Below, in pieces: positions 36,458 to 44,777 of a stretch of DNA of 64,000 nucleotides. Position numbers and translations under genes: made by a program. The first letter of the stretch is position 1; each line of letters opens with the position of its first letter. This DNA is from Gillisella vitis. GTDB taxonomy: Bacteria; Pseudomonadota; Alphaproteobacteria; Rhizobiales; Rhizobiaceae. The notes under the pieces are model-generated. The model ran no database searches. It was not told the origin of the DNA and saw only the letters and a list, made by a program, of their open reading frames with translations. Where the stretch lies: assembly GCF_001541345.2 (NCBI RefSeq), contig NZ_LMVL02000003.1:62001-126000 (forward strand), given 5' to 3'.

Positions 36458-37972
36458 TCAGGCCGCATAACTCTGGTGATAGGCCCCGGACCGTGGCGTA
36501 TGCGCCTTCGTCCCTTGCGTCTGGAAACGGGCCAGCAGCGATGCCAGATGGTCGGATACACCTTGTAGCGTATGGGTGGAGGCGTTGGTTTCCTCCACCA
36601 TCGAGGCATTCTGCTGGGTCAACTGGTCCATGCTGGAAATAGCGGCATTGATTTCATTCATGCCGGATGCCTGTTCCTGGGCGGCCTGGGCTATGGCTGC
36701 GATATGTCCGTCCACTTCACGAACCTGATCGCTGATGGTGCGCAAGACGTCGCCGGTCTGGTTGACCAGGGCCACGCCATTGGCGACGTCTTTCGACGAG
36801 CGGTCGATCAGCGTTTTGATTTCCTTGGCGGCATTGGCGGAGCGCTGTGCCAGTTCACGCACTTCCTGGGCCACGACTGCGAAACCTTTGCCTGCCTCGC
36901 CCGCCCGTGCGGCTTCCACCCCGGCATTCAGCGCCAGCAGGTTGGTTTGGAAGGAAATTTCGTCGATGACGCTGATGATCGAGGAAATCTTCGTCGAACT
37001 GTCCTCGATGGCGCTCATGGCCGCGACCGCATTGCCGACGATCTCGCCCGATTTGCCGGCAGCCTCTGCTGCATGGCTGGCCACCGTCTGGGCTTCGCGG
37101 CTGCGCAACGCCGATTGCTTGGCAATCACGCTGATTTCCTCCAGCGCCGCAGCCGTCTCTTCAAGGGCGGCGGCCTGTTGTTCCGTGCGTTTTGCCATGT
37201 CGTCGGTCGCCCGGGTCAGTTCCCGGGTATTGGCATTGACCTGGCCTGCCTCGTGGCTGATTTCGTCGAAAGCGCCCGCCAGGGTGGCGACGGCCTTGTT
37301 GAAATTGCCGCGCAAGGCCTCGTATTGTGGCGCAAGCGGCGTCGTGATCTGTGCCGTCAAATTGCCGTTACTCAACGCGGCCAGTGCATTGTCCAGGGCA
37401 CGCAGGGCCTGTTGCTGTTCTTCTTCGATCCTGGCGCGTTCCGCGGCAATTTTGCTGCGCTCCTCGCCCAAAGCTTCGCCATAGGTGGAAATGGCGAAAT
37501 CCATATCCAGCATCGTGGCGCGGATCAGCGCGGAGATTTTTGGAATGGCGCCTTTCAAGCGGCTGCCGAACAGCGTTCCACGCATCTCTGCTTCCAGCAC
37601 GCCGGTGACCAGGCCCGAAAGAATCAGGCCATAACCGTCGATATACCAGCGCGGGTCGAGGCCCAGCCTGGCATGGGTGCGGCCAATCGTGGTTGCCGAG
37701 GCAACATAAGCGCCGTCCAGATGACCGGACAGCAGGTGGCTCCAATGCTGGATCTGTTTCTGTTTGGCGTGTTCGATATGGCTGTCGCTGGAAAAAAACT
37801 TGGCTGCTTCCGGGTGCTGTTTCGCGATCTGGTAGAAGATGTCCAGCGTCGGACCGATGGAATGGGCAATGATCGGCTGCAAGCTGGCGATGATCCCAAG
37901 ATCGCTTGCCGTCAGCTTCAGGAAAGCCATTCGCTTGTGGAGGTCGCCATTGTCTTCGGTTGCATTAGTCAT
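36458..37972 (-). CDS. Soluble globin-coupled methyl-accepting chemotaxis protein (HemAT-like)
   Basis: A 504-residue chemoreceptor without membrane helices. The N-terminal 170 residues are a globin-coupled sensor domain: QIQHWSHLLSG around residue 76 supplies the likely proximal haem histidine, followed by TTIGRTHARLGLDPRWYIDGY, a pattern characteristic of the family. Residues 190-490 are a coiled-coil signalling domain with the hairpin tip EISFQTNLLALNAGVEAARAG, identical to the classical MCP tip. It should sense oxygen or another gas in the cytoplasm and signal to CheA. No che genes are near, so it feeds a remote pathway. Confidence 0.93.
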   Translation of the reverse strand: MTNATEDNGDLHKRMAFLKLTASDLGIIASLQPIIAHSIGPTLDIFYQIAKQHPEAAKFFSSDSHIEHAKQKQIQHWSHLLSGHLDGAYVASATTIGRTHARLGLDPRWYIDGYGLILSGLVTGVLEAEMRGTLFGSRLKGAIPKISALIRATMLDMDFAISTYGEALGEERSKIAAERARIEEEQQQALRALDNALAALSNGNLTAQITTPLAPQYEALRGNFNKAVATLAGAFDEISHEAGQVNANTRELTRATDDMAKRTEQQAAALEETAAALEEISVIAKQSALRSREAQTVASHAAEAAGKSGEIVGNAVAAMSAIEDSSTKISSIISVIDEISFQTNLLALNAGVEAARAGEAGKGFAVVAQEVRELAQRSANAAKEIKTLIDRSSKDVANGVALVNQTGDVLRTISDQVREVDGHIAAIAQAAQEQASGMNEINAAISSMDQLTQQNASMVEETNASTHTLQGVSDHLASLLARFQTQGTKAHTPRSGAYHQSYAA

Positions 37973-38403
37973 GAAACACCCTGATCATTTATCCTGTTTT
38001 GAAACGTATGATCACCAGCCATTGAAAACGAAGATTTGCACGACGCAGGTCATAACGCGACGTCTCCGTTGCATCCCATGGTGTCTCCCACGGTGTCCAG
38101 GTCGCGAGCTGAGGCAAAACTCAGTTAAAGCGCGCAATGGTTGTGGTCTCGGTTATCATTCTCCCAGTCGTGGATCCGTTAAGATCTCATCTTCCATGGG
38201 AAAGGTAACGCTCAGAAATTTAACAATAGGATAATGAGGCGAGCTCAAGCGCTCATCCGCCAGGATCGGGTAAACCATGACATTATCGCAAAAACCCTCA
38301 GAATATGCTGAGCTTGCGATGCAGAATAGATAACAGATACAGTCATGCCATGACCCACCTGCCGGGTGGCGTATCCGGTCCGAGCCGGAACTTTATTTTT
38401 ATC

Positions 38404-38523
38404 AAAAAAACAAACAGCAGGACGATTGCGCGGCAACCTAAGGGTATTTCCCAGCGCAGAACACAAAAGAGTATGAGCCCAACGTGGGAGGGGGGACCCT
38501 GGTTGCCCCAGGATCGTCCCATT
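38404..38523 (-). ncRNA. Candidate rod-like structured small RNA, about 120 nt
   Basis: On the plus strand GGACGAT (38420-38426) pairs with ATCGTCC (38513-38519), GGCAACC (38432-38438) with GGTTGCC (38501-38507), and AGGGT (38441-38445) with ACCCT (38496-38500). These are separated by a symmetric 5x5 internal loop and a 2-nt bulge; a further TCCC/GGGA pairing (38449-38452, 38486-38489) is possible inside. Nineteen perfectly nested pairs over 100 nt make a long rod. The minus strand is favoured as transcript: the closing stem is followed by TGCTGTTTGTTTTTTT (to 38404), and TATATC boxes lie just upstream of the 5' end near 38523. I could not assign it to 6S, SRP, suhB or the known alpha-r families. 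Confidence 0.5.
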
Positions 38524-38529
38524 GTGCAT

Positions 38530-38557
38530 CAGATATAAAGGTGCAGCAGATATAAAG
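38530..38557 (-). promoter_or_regulatory. Tandem -10-like elements upstream of the RNA candidate
   Basis: CAGATATAAAG occurs twice (38530-38540 and 38547-38557); on the minus strand both read CTTTATATCTG, close to the rhizobial sigma-70 -10 form CTATAT. The proximal copy would place a start near 38523. No good -35 box is seen. Confidence 0.35.
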
Positions 38558-38560
38558 CGC

Positions 38561-38604
38561 TACAGCAAAACTGAGTGCGCCGTATTTGGTGCACGGCGCG
38601 CTGT
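38561..38604. repeat. Degenerate copy of a dispersed rhizobial palindrome
   Basis: TACAGC at one end and GCGCTGT at the other enclose a GTGCGC...GTGCAC stem, and GCACGGCGC is shared with the better copy at 42347-42388. It lies directly after the stop codon of the NYN-domain gene. Confidence 0.45.
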
Positions 38605-38610
38605 CAGCGA

Positions 38611-39189
38611 TCAGATCTGCGGTTCTGCCAGCATGGGTTCAACCTGGCGTATTGGCCGTTCGCTTGGATCGCGACCGATTTCAGCCTTCAGCGATACAAG
38701 ATCGATGAAATGATCGGCCTGGCGGCGAAGGTCGTCGGCAATCATCGGCGGCTGGGTCGACATGGTGGAAACCACGGAAACCTTGCGGCCCTTGCGCTGA
38801 AGGGCTTCAACCAGCGTGGTAAAATCGCCGTCGCCGGAGAAGATCACCAAATGATCCACAGTTTCGGACTGTTCCATCGCATCGATGGCCAGTTCGATAT
38901 CCATATTGCCCTTGACCTTGCGACGGCCCATGGAATCAGTGAATTCCTTGGCCGGCTTGGTAATGACCTTGTAGCCGTTATAGTCCAGCCAATCGATCAG
39001 CGGACGGATCGACGAATATTCCTGGTCTTCGATCAATGCTGTGTAATAGTAAGCGCGCAGCAGATAGCCACGCTTCTGAAAGGCTTTGAGCAGCTTGCGG
39101 TAATCGATATCAAAACCAAGGCTTTTGGAAGCCGCATATAAATTTGCGCCATCTATGAAAAGCGCTATTTTTTCTCTCGGATCAAACAT
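38611..39189 (-). CDS. NYN domain protein (LabA/DUF88 family), putative ribonuclease
   Basis: A 192-residue protein of the PIN-like NYN family. Acidic metal-binding residues are visible in ALFIDGANLY, KGNMDIELAIDAME and VIFSGDGDFTTLVEAL, the three motifs that mark the active site in LabA-type proteins. A shorter C-terminal tail is basic and probably disordered. Family members are predicted to cut RNA. The start ATG at 39189 is the only good one. It stands alone, downstream (on its strand) of nothing obvious, and directly upstream of the small-RNA candidate. Confidence 0.88.
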   Translation of the reverse strand: MFDPREKIALFIDGANLYAASKSLGFDIDYRKLLKAFQKRGYLLRAYYYTALIEDQEYSSIRPLIDWLDYNGYKVITKPAKEFTDSMGRRKVKGNMDIELAIDAMEQSETVDHLVIFSGDGDFTTLVEALQRKGRKVSVVSTMSTQPPMIADDLRRQADHFIDLVSLKAEIGRDPSERPIRQVEPMLAEPQI

Positions 39190-39500
39190 CCTTCAACATC
39201 CTTTGTTATATACATTAGCGCGGCATCACGTACGGCCAGCCTCGGGTTCCAACCCGACTCAATGTATTATGATTTAATCATATATGAATTATGTATCCAG
39301 CGATAGAGCATATTCCAACCGCCTGTTGATTGAATCTTTATGAGTTTCCATTTTTTTTTACAATTTCTAGGTTGAGTCTGGCTGAAACGACGCTCAGGAA
39401 AAACTTGAACTCCGGCGATAATACATGTATCCGGTCTGTCAATCCCTCAGGAATAAATATTAAAAGCCCCAGGACTAAATAGTAAAAAGAAGGACAGACC
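39190..39500. other. Divergent intergenic region upstream of rpoZ
   Basis: About 310 nt, distinctly A+T-rich. It contains a short hairpin TCGGGTT-CC-AACCCGA (39242-39257) and a possible rpoZ promoter with TTGAAC at 39405-39410 and TATCCG 17 nt later. No gene is seen. Confidence 0.4.
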
Positions 39501-39899
39501 ATGGCACGCGTCACCGTGGAAGATTGCATCGACAAGGTCGATAACCGTTTCGAACTGGTTCTGCTGGCAAGCCATCGCGCCCGTCAGATCTCCCAGGGAG
39601 CCCAGATCACCATCGACCGCGACAATGACAAGAATCCCGTCGTTGCCCTGCGCGAAATCGCCGATGAGACCCTGTCGCCGGACGATCTGAAGGAAGATCT
39701 GATCCATTCCCTGCAAAAGCATGTCGAAGTCGACGAGCCCGAACAGGACGCTGCCTCCGTTGCCGAAGGCCAGCTGACCAGCGGCTCGCAAGACGAGGAC
39801 GAAATGCCGGAAACCGTTGCCTTCGACCAGATGTCGGAAGAAGAGCTGCTGGCTGGCATCGAGGGCCTTGTCCCGCCGGAAAAGAGCGACGATTACTGA
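39501..39899 (+). CDS. rpoZ: RNA polymerase omega subunit
   Basis: Omega helps assemble RNA polymerase and takes part in the ppGpp response. The 132-residue protein has the conserved [29 protein letters not shown] and [12 protein letters not shown] segments, plus a long acidic C-terminal tail as in other alphaproteobacteria. GAAGGA precedes the ATG. It sits 160 nt upstream of rsh, the common rpoZ-spoT arrangement. Confidence 0.97.
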   Translation: MARVTVEDCIDKVDNRFELVLLASHRARQISQGAQITIDRDNDKNPVVALREIADETLSPDDLKEDLIHSLQKHVEVDEPEQDAASVAEGQLTSGSQDEDEMPETVAFDQMSEEELLAGIEGLVPPEKSDDY

Positions 39900-39909
39900 T
39901 TGCCGAAGG

Positions 39910-39935
39910 CTCAAGATCGGCGTACCGGTCTTGAG
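39910..39935 (+). terminator. Hairpin between rpoZ and rsh
   Basis: CTCAAGA (39910-39916) pairs with TCTTGAG (39929-39935); an inner CGG/CCG can extend it. No T-run follows directly, so it may only partly separate the two genes. Confidence 0.45.
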
Positions 39936-40056
39936 GTGGTCCGATCTTTCAAACTCTCTGTGCGTCAATCGGAAGGTTGGCGCGCTTTTTCTTTTGAGAG
40001 TGCGTCTTGGACCAGCGTTCTGTGGCCTGATTTTCGATTGATGGAGTAGCCTGGGC

Positions 40057-42297
40057 ATGATGCGGCAGTATGAGCTCGTGGAGCGGGTACAGAAATACAA
40101 GCCCGACGCCAACGAAGCATTGCTCAACAAGGCCTATGTCTATGCCATGCAGAAACATGGCCAGCAGAAGCGAGCCAGCGGCGATCCCTATATTTCCCAT
40201 CCGCTGGAAGTGGCTGCCATCCTCACCGAAATGCATCTGGACGAGTCGACCATCGCGGTTGCCCTCCTGCATGACACGATCGAGGATACCACGGCGACCA
40301 GGGCCGAAATCGACGAATTGTTTGGCGAGGATATCGGCCGGTTGGTCGAGGGCCTGACCAAGCTCAAGAAACTCGACCTCGTTACCAAGAAAGCCAAGCA
40401 GGCCGAAAACCTGCGCAAGCTGCTGCTGGCGATTTCCGACGATGTGCGGGTTCTGCTGGTCAAGCTGGCCGACCGCCTGCACAATATGCGCACGCTGGAG
40501 CATATGCGCCCCGACAAACGCGCCCGGATTTCCGAGGAAACCATGGAAATCTATGCGCCGCTGGCCGGCCGCATGGGCATGCAGGACATGCGCGACGAGC
40601 TGGAAGACCTATCCTTTCGCTATATCAATCCCGAAGCTTACGAGACTGTTACAAAGCGGCTTGAAGAGCTTTCCCGACGCAACGAAGGGCTGATCAAGAA
40701 GATCGAAGACGAGTTGAGCGATCTTCTGGTCGCCAATGGTCTGCTCCAGGCCTCGGTGAAGGGGCGCCAGAAGAAACCCTATTCAGTGTTTCGCAAGATG
40801 CAGTCCAAATCGCTGTCCTTTGAGCAGCTTTCGGATGTTTATGGCTTTCGCATCCTGGTCGATGGCGTTGCCGCTTGCTACCGGGCGCTTGGCATTGTCC
40901 ACACCCGCTGGCGGGTGGTACCTGGCCGGTTCAAGGACTATATTTCGACGCCGAAGCAGAATGATTACCGGTCGCTGCACACCACCATCGTCGGCCCGTC
41001 ACGCCAGCGTATCGAGTTGCAGATCCGCACCCACCGCATGCATGAAATCGCCGAATACGGCATCGCCGCCCACGCGCTTTACAAGGACGGCGAGGGCGGT
41101 GGCGAAGGCGAGCTGCTGTCGCGCGAGAGCAATGCCTATTCCTGGCTGCGCCACACTATTGAGGCGCTTGCGGAAGCCAACAATCCGGAAGAATTTCTCG
41201 AACATACCAAGCTGGAACTGTTCCAGGACCAGGTGTTCTGCTTCACCCCGAAGGGCAAGCTGATCGCCCTGCCGCGCGGCGCCACGCCGATCGACTTTGC
41301 CTATGCCGTCCATACCAATATCGGCGATACCACCGTCGGCGCCAAGATCAATGGCCGGATCATGCCGCTGGTCACTCGCCTTGCCAATGGCGACGAGGTG
41401 GAGATCATCCGCTCTGGCGTGCAGGTGCCGCCAGCGGCCTGGGAAGAGATTGTCGTCACCGGCAAGGCCCGTGCTGCCATCCGCCGCGCCACCCGCATGG
41501 CGATCCGCAAGCAATATTCCGGCCTCGGCTACCGAATCCTCGAACGGACCTTCGAGCGCGCCGCCAAGACCTTTTCTCGCGAGATCCTGAAACCGGTTCT
41601 GCACAGGCTGGGGCATAAGGATGTCGAGGATGCCATCGCGGCAGTCGGTCGCGGCGAAGTGTCGTCACTCGACGTGCTGCGCGCCGTTTTCCCTGATTAC
41701 CAGGACGAGCGCGTTACGGTAAAGCCTGCCATGGACGATGGCTGGTTCAACATGCGCTCGGCCAGCGGCATGATGTTCAAGCTGCCGCAAGGCAAGAAGG
41801 CGTCTGACGCCGCAAAACCTGCTGATGGCAGTCTTGCGGAGGAGCTGGATCCGCTGCCGATCCGCGGGCTGGCCGGTAATCTCGAAGTGCATTTCTCCGC
41901 AGCCGGTGCCGTTCCCGGCGACCGGATTGTCGGCATTATGGAAGACGGCAAGGGGATCATCATCTATCCGATCCAGGCGTCTGCCTTGCAGAAATACGAT
42001 GACGAGCCGGAACGCTGGATCGATGTCCGCTGGGATCTGGACGAGGCGAACAAGTCGCGCTTCCATTCCCGCATTCTGATCAACGCCATCAACGAGCCGG
42101 GTACGCTGGCCAAGGTGGCGCAACTGATTGCCGGGCTGGACATCAATATCCGGCTTCTGTCCATGATGCGCGTCGCTGCGGATTTTACCGAAATGGCCTT
42201 CGATCTGGATGTCTGGGATCTGCGTCAGCTCAACCAGCTTTTGTCGCAGTTGAAGGAGCTGGATTGCGTGGCAACCGCCAAGCGGGTCTATGACTGA
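40057..42297 (+). CDS. rsh: Bifunctional (p)ppGpp synthetase/hydrolase, Rsh (RelA/SpoT)
   Basis: This is the stringent-response enzyme that makes and degrades (p)ppGpp. In the 746-residue chain the hydrolase HD domain has the HD pair at residues 72-73 (LLHDTIEDT). The synthetase domain (about 235-345) contains the RFKD motif at 291-294, which marks bifunctional enzymes rather than RelA's EFDD. A TGS domain follows (about 390-450, FTPKGKLIALPRGATPIDFAYAVHT), then a helical linker and a C-terminal ACT domain (about 665-746). All domains look intact. GGAG lies upstream of the ATG at 40057; ATG 40060 is an alternative. Confidence 0.96.
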   Translation: MMRQYELVERVQKYKPDANEALLNKAYVYAMQKHGQQKRASGDPYISHPLEVAAILTEMHLDESTIAVALLHDTIEDTTATRAEIDELFGEDIGRLVEGLTKLKKLDLVTKKAKQAENLRKLLLAISDDVRVLLVKLADRLHNMRTLEHMRPDKRARISEETMEIYAPLAGRMGMQDMRDELEDLSFRYINPEAYETVTKRLEELSRRNEGLIKKIEDELSDLLVANGLLQASVKGRQKKPYSVFRKMQSKSLSFEQLSDVYGFRILVDGVAACYRALGIVHTRWRVVPGRFKDYISTPKQNDYRSLHTTIVGPSRQRIELQIRTHRMHEIAEYGIAAHALYKDGEGGGEGELLSRESNAYSWLRHTIEALAEANNPEEFLEHTKLELFQDQVFCFTPKGKLIALPRGATPIDFAYAVHTNIGDTTVGAKINGRIMPLVTRLANGDEVEIIRSGVQVPPAAWEEIVVTGKARAAIRRATRMAIRKQYSGLGYRILERTFERAAKTFSREILKPVLHRLGHKDVEDAIAAVGRGEVSSLDVLRAVFPDYQDERVTVKPAMDDGWFNMRSASGMMFKLPQGKKASDAAKPADGSLAEELDPLPIRGLAGNLEVHFSAAGAVPGDRIVGIMEDGKGIIIYPIQASALQKYDDEPERWIDVRWDLDEANKSRFHSRILINAINEPGTLAKVAQLIAGLDINIRLLSMMRVAADFTEMAFDLDVWDLRQLNQLLSQLKELDCVATAKRVYD

Positions 42298-42598
42298 GGC
42301 TTGGATTGCCGACTTCGATTGAAATTATCCTGCCGATACAAAGCGGTACAGCGTCATAGGTGCGTTTTATGACACGCACGGCGCTGTAAATGCTTACTAT
42401 CCGCTTTGGCGGTGCTGCCAATGTTTTGACATCGGAGCCTTGTTTCTGATCAAATTTCGTGCAGTTTATGGCTAAATTCCACGGTTTTTAACGATGCCAT
42501 GCATTATACGCATGGCTGGAAACGCGCCTTGTCTCTGGTTCTTTGTGCAGTGCACTCGTATATTGAGGTCATCGAAACAAACACAGAGAGATAAGACA
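42298..42598. other. Intergenic region after rsh
   Basis: About 300 nt without a gene. It holds the dispersed palindrome at 42347-42388 and the upstream region of the small DUF3563 gene. Confidence 0.4.
42347..42388. repeat. Dispersed rhizobial palindrome
   Basis: A 42-nt imperfect palindrome: TACAGCG (42347-42353) and CGCTGTA (42382-42388) at the ends, GTGCGT and ACGCAC inside, around a TTTATGAC loop. Elements of this form (TACAGCG...ACGCAC...CGCTGTA) are, to my knowledge, scattered widely in intergenic DNA of Agrobacterium and Rhizobium. It may help terminate rsh transcription. Confidence 0.65.
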
Positions 42599-42751
42599 AT
42601 GTTTGGTCCTATTCGCAAATTTGCCCGCGCCCTGCGCGTCCCGACTGCCCAGGAACGTGAAATGGCTTACCTGAACGCTGCCCATGACCGCCTCGACCTG
42701 GAATATCGCCAGCGCGAAATCGATGGTGGCCTGTTCCGTCGCATCCGTTAA
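42599..42751 (+). CDS. Small DUF3563 protein
   Basis: A 50-residue protein starting at ATG 42599 (MFGPIRKFARALRV). It matches the DUF3563 pattern with P-T-A-x-E-R-E, YLNAAHDRLDLEYRQREID and a basic end LFRRIR. Such proteins are small, basic at both ends, and conserved in Rhizobiales without a known role. The frame upstream of this ATG has no support. Confidence 0.8.
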   Translation: MFGPIRKFARALRVPTAQEREMAYLNAAHDRLDLEYRQREIDGGLFRRIR

Positions 42752-43298
42752 TCGCTATACGCCGGGCGCATGGCTGACCTGTGAAATCAGCTATGCCGGG
42801 TGAGGCGCAATCGGATGTCGAGCAAGAAGGTCGCGGTCATGCCGGGGCTTGTGAATGAAAGACTTGTGAATGAAAGACGGGGCAAATCCAGCCACGTCGT
42901 GTAATGATGGCCATCATGAATGGTCTTCTTGATATGGGACCATCATCTTTGGGTGGTCTCGCTGACGAGCGCGATGCGTTCGGGCGCTGGCCAATCTCAA
43001 AATTACACTCGGGATGTTTCCTGGCCTGATGTTTTCCGGCGCATGCGTCTGCATCCATGTCCATTATTTATCTTGGCTGGCTTTTTATCTGGGATTGCCT
43101 GGTCTATCGGCTGCCTTGTTATCAAGGCCAAGATCCCCACCTATGCCACCTCTTTCCCGTTAAAGCTCGTTTCTCAACGATAATTGTCTGATCCGCGCGC
43201 TCTCCTGTCGTGTTATCCGGACGCAAGCGCGTGATGCAACGGTTTTGCCGTTGCCGGTTCGGCGTGAAACGACTAGAGAAACGTCAGACTGACGAATT
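42752..43298. other. Gap between DUF3563 gene and lepB, no gene recognised
   Basis: About 550 nt. In related genomes, as far as I recall, acpS (and sometimes pyrE or pdxJ) lies between rsh and lepB; I found no AcpS-like sequence in any frame here. The frame at 42920-43183 has one hydrophobic stretch but no ribosome site or family resemblance. A 15-bp tandem duplication lies at 42848-42877. Confidence 0.5.
42848..42877. repeat. Tandem 15-bp direct repeat
   Basis: CTTGTGAATGAAAGA is present twice in exact head-to-tail order (42848-42862 and 42863-42877). Two copies only; no sign of a longer array. Confidence 0.8.
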
Positions 43299-44057
43299 AT
43301 GAAAGAGACCGGCGTGACGGATAAAGTCGAAAAGAAGCAGAATGCCCTCTGGGAGAACATCAAGGTCATCATTCAGGCGCTGGTGCTTGCCATGGTGATC
43401 CGCACCGTGCTGTTCCAGCCTTTCACCATTCCGTCCGGCTCGATGATGCCGACGCTGCTGGTGGGTGATTATATCTTCGTCAACAAGTTCTCCTACGGCT
43501 ATTCAAAATATTCGCTGCCTTTTTCCCTCGATCTGTTTTCCGGTCGCATTCTGGAGAGTGAGCCCAAGCGTGGCGATGTCGTGGTCTTCCGCTTTCCGCC
43601 CAATCCTGACATCGATTATATCAAGCGCCTTGTCGGCCTGCCGGGCGATCGTATCCAGGTGACCGATGGCGTGTTGCTGGTGAACGGCAAGCCAGTACCG
43701 AAAGTGCCGGACGGAACCTTCACCTCCGATTACCGGATGGATGCTGGGCTCGACGTGCCCGTCTTCCGCGAAACGCTTGATAATGGCGTCAATTACGACA
43801 CGCTGGATGAAACCCAGAATTCGGCTGGCGATAATACCCGTGAATTCACCGTTCCCGCCGGTCATTACTTCATGATGGGCGACAACCGCGATAATTCCGC
43901 CGATAGCCGCTTCGATGTGGGCATGGTTCCGGCTGAAAACCTGATCGGTCGCGCCTCGGTGATCTTCTTCTCGCTTGGCAATAACACGTCCTTCCGCGAA
44001 ATTTGGAAATGGCCGTCCAATATGCGGTGGGACCGTTTGTTCAAGGTCGTTCAATGA
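43299..44057 (+). CDS. lepB: Signal peptidase I
   Basis: Leader peptidase cleaves signal peptides of exported proteins at the periplasmic side of the inner membrane. The 252-residue protein has one N-terminal membrane helix (IIQALVLAMVIRTVLF), the serine nucleophile motif PSGSMMPTLLVGD, the lysine general base in DYIKRLVGLPGD, and the later box MGDNRDNSADSR. The start ATG at 43299 is first in frame; the GTG at 43314 (VTDKVEKKQ) is another option. Its stop overlaps the rnc start in ATGA. Confidence 0.96.
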   Translation: MKETGVTDKVEKKQNALWENIKVIIQALVLAMVIRTVLFQPFTIPSGSMMPTLLVGDYIFVNKFSYGYSKYSLPFSLDLFSGRILESEPKRGDVVVFRFPPNPDIDYIKRLVGLPGDRIQVTDGVLLVNGKPVPKVPDGTFTSDYRMDAGLDVPVFRETLDNGVNYDTLDETQNSAGDNTREFTVPAGHYFMMGDNRDNSADSRFDVGMVPAENLIGRASVIFFSLGNNTSFREIWKWPSNMRWDRLFKVVQ

Positions 44058-44773
44058 AGGCTCCCAAGGCCCTGACTGCTGAAGAACGCGAAAAAGTGGA
44101 GGCCGTGATCGGCTACCACTTTATTGGCAAGGAACGGCTGGACAAGGCGCTGACCCATTCCAGTGCCCGGCCCGCCAAGGGGAGCGATTATGAGCGCCTT
44201 GAATTCCTGGGTGACAGGGTGCTTGGCCTTTGCGTGGCCGAGCATTTGTTTAGGGTGTTTCGATCTGCCACTGAAGGCGAGTTGTCGGTGCGGCTGAACC
44301 AATTGGTCAGCGCGGAGACCTGTGCGGCGGTGGCCGATGAAATCCAGCTGCATCGCTATATCCGCACCGGCGCCGACGTCAAAAAGCTGACCGATAAGAA
44401 CATGCTGAATGTGCGGGCCGATGTGGTGGAGAGCTTGATTGCCGCCATTTATCTCGATGCTGGACTGGAAGCGGCGCGTGCCTTTGTGTTGAAGTTCTGG
44501 GCTGAGCGTGCCTCCCGGCAGGATGCCGGTCGACGTGACGCCAAGACCGAGCTACAGGAATGGGCGCACGCAAAATTTGCAGCGACACCGGTCTATCGGG
44601 TTGCAGACCGCTCTGGACCGGATCATGATCCGAGCTTCACGGTCACGGTGGAAATCGGCAAGCTGAAGCCGGAAACCGGAATTGACCGGTCGAAGCGCGC
44701 CGCAGAACAGGCGGCAGCGACCCGGTTGCTGGAAAGAGAAGGCGTGTGGACGAGATCCGCCGCCTCAGATTGA
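44054..44773 (+). CDS. rnc: Ribonuclease III
   Basis: RNase III cuts double-stranded RNA in rRNA and mRNA processing. The 239-residue protein begins at ATG 44054, sharing ATGA with the lepB stop. The signature ERLEFLGDRVLGL is present, the catalytic acidic residues recur in RADVVESLIAAIYLD, and a C-terminal dsRNA-binding domain starts around residue 165 (DAKTELQEWAHAKF, DHDPSFTVTVEIG, KRAAEQAAATRLLER). Coupled with lepB and era. Confidence 0.97.
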   Translation: MKAPKALTAEEREKVEAVIGYHFIGKERLDKALTHSSARPAKGSDYERLEFLGDRVLGLCVAEHLFRVFRSATEGELSVRLNQLVSAETCAAVADEIQLHRYIRTGADVKKLTDKNMLNVRADVVESLIAAIYLDAGLEAARAFVLKFWAERASRQDAGRRDAKTELQEWAHAKFAATPVYRVADRSGPDHDPSFTVTVEIGKLKPETGIDRSKRAAEQAAATRLLEREGVWTRSAASD

Positions 44774-44777
44774 TTGG

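Larger units (their letters stand above)
37973..38610. other. Intergenic region holding a candidate structured RNA
   Basis: About 640 nt with no supported coding frame. The left half (37973-38400) shows nothing recognisable apart from the presumed chemoreceptor promoter. The right half contains the rod-like RNA candidate at 38404-38523, the tandem CAGATATAAAG repeats (38530-38540 and 38547-38557), and a degenerate rhizobial palindrome at 38561-38604. Confidence 0.5.

Noticed and set aside
36572..37984. A 470-codon open frame antisense to the chemoreceptor gene
   Set aside because: Cysteine- and glycine-rich composition without a fold; the real chemoreceptor has globin and MCP motifs.
38404..38523. 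SRP (4.5S) RNA as the identity of the rod-like RNA
   Set aside because: The conserved apical GGAA loop region of SRP RNA is absent on both strands.
42848..42877. Possible start of a CRISPR or minisatellite array
   Set aside because: Only two directly adjacent 15-bp units, with no spacers and no further copies.
42920..43183. An 87-codon frame in the rsh-lepB gap, considered as an acpS remnant
   Set aside because: Neither this nor other frames show any AcpS-like motif, and there is no ribosome site.
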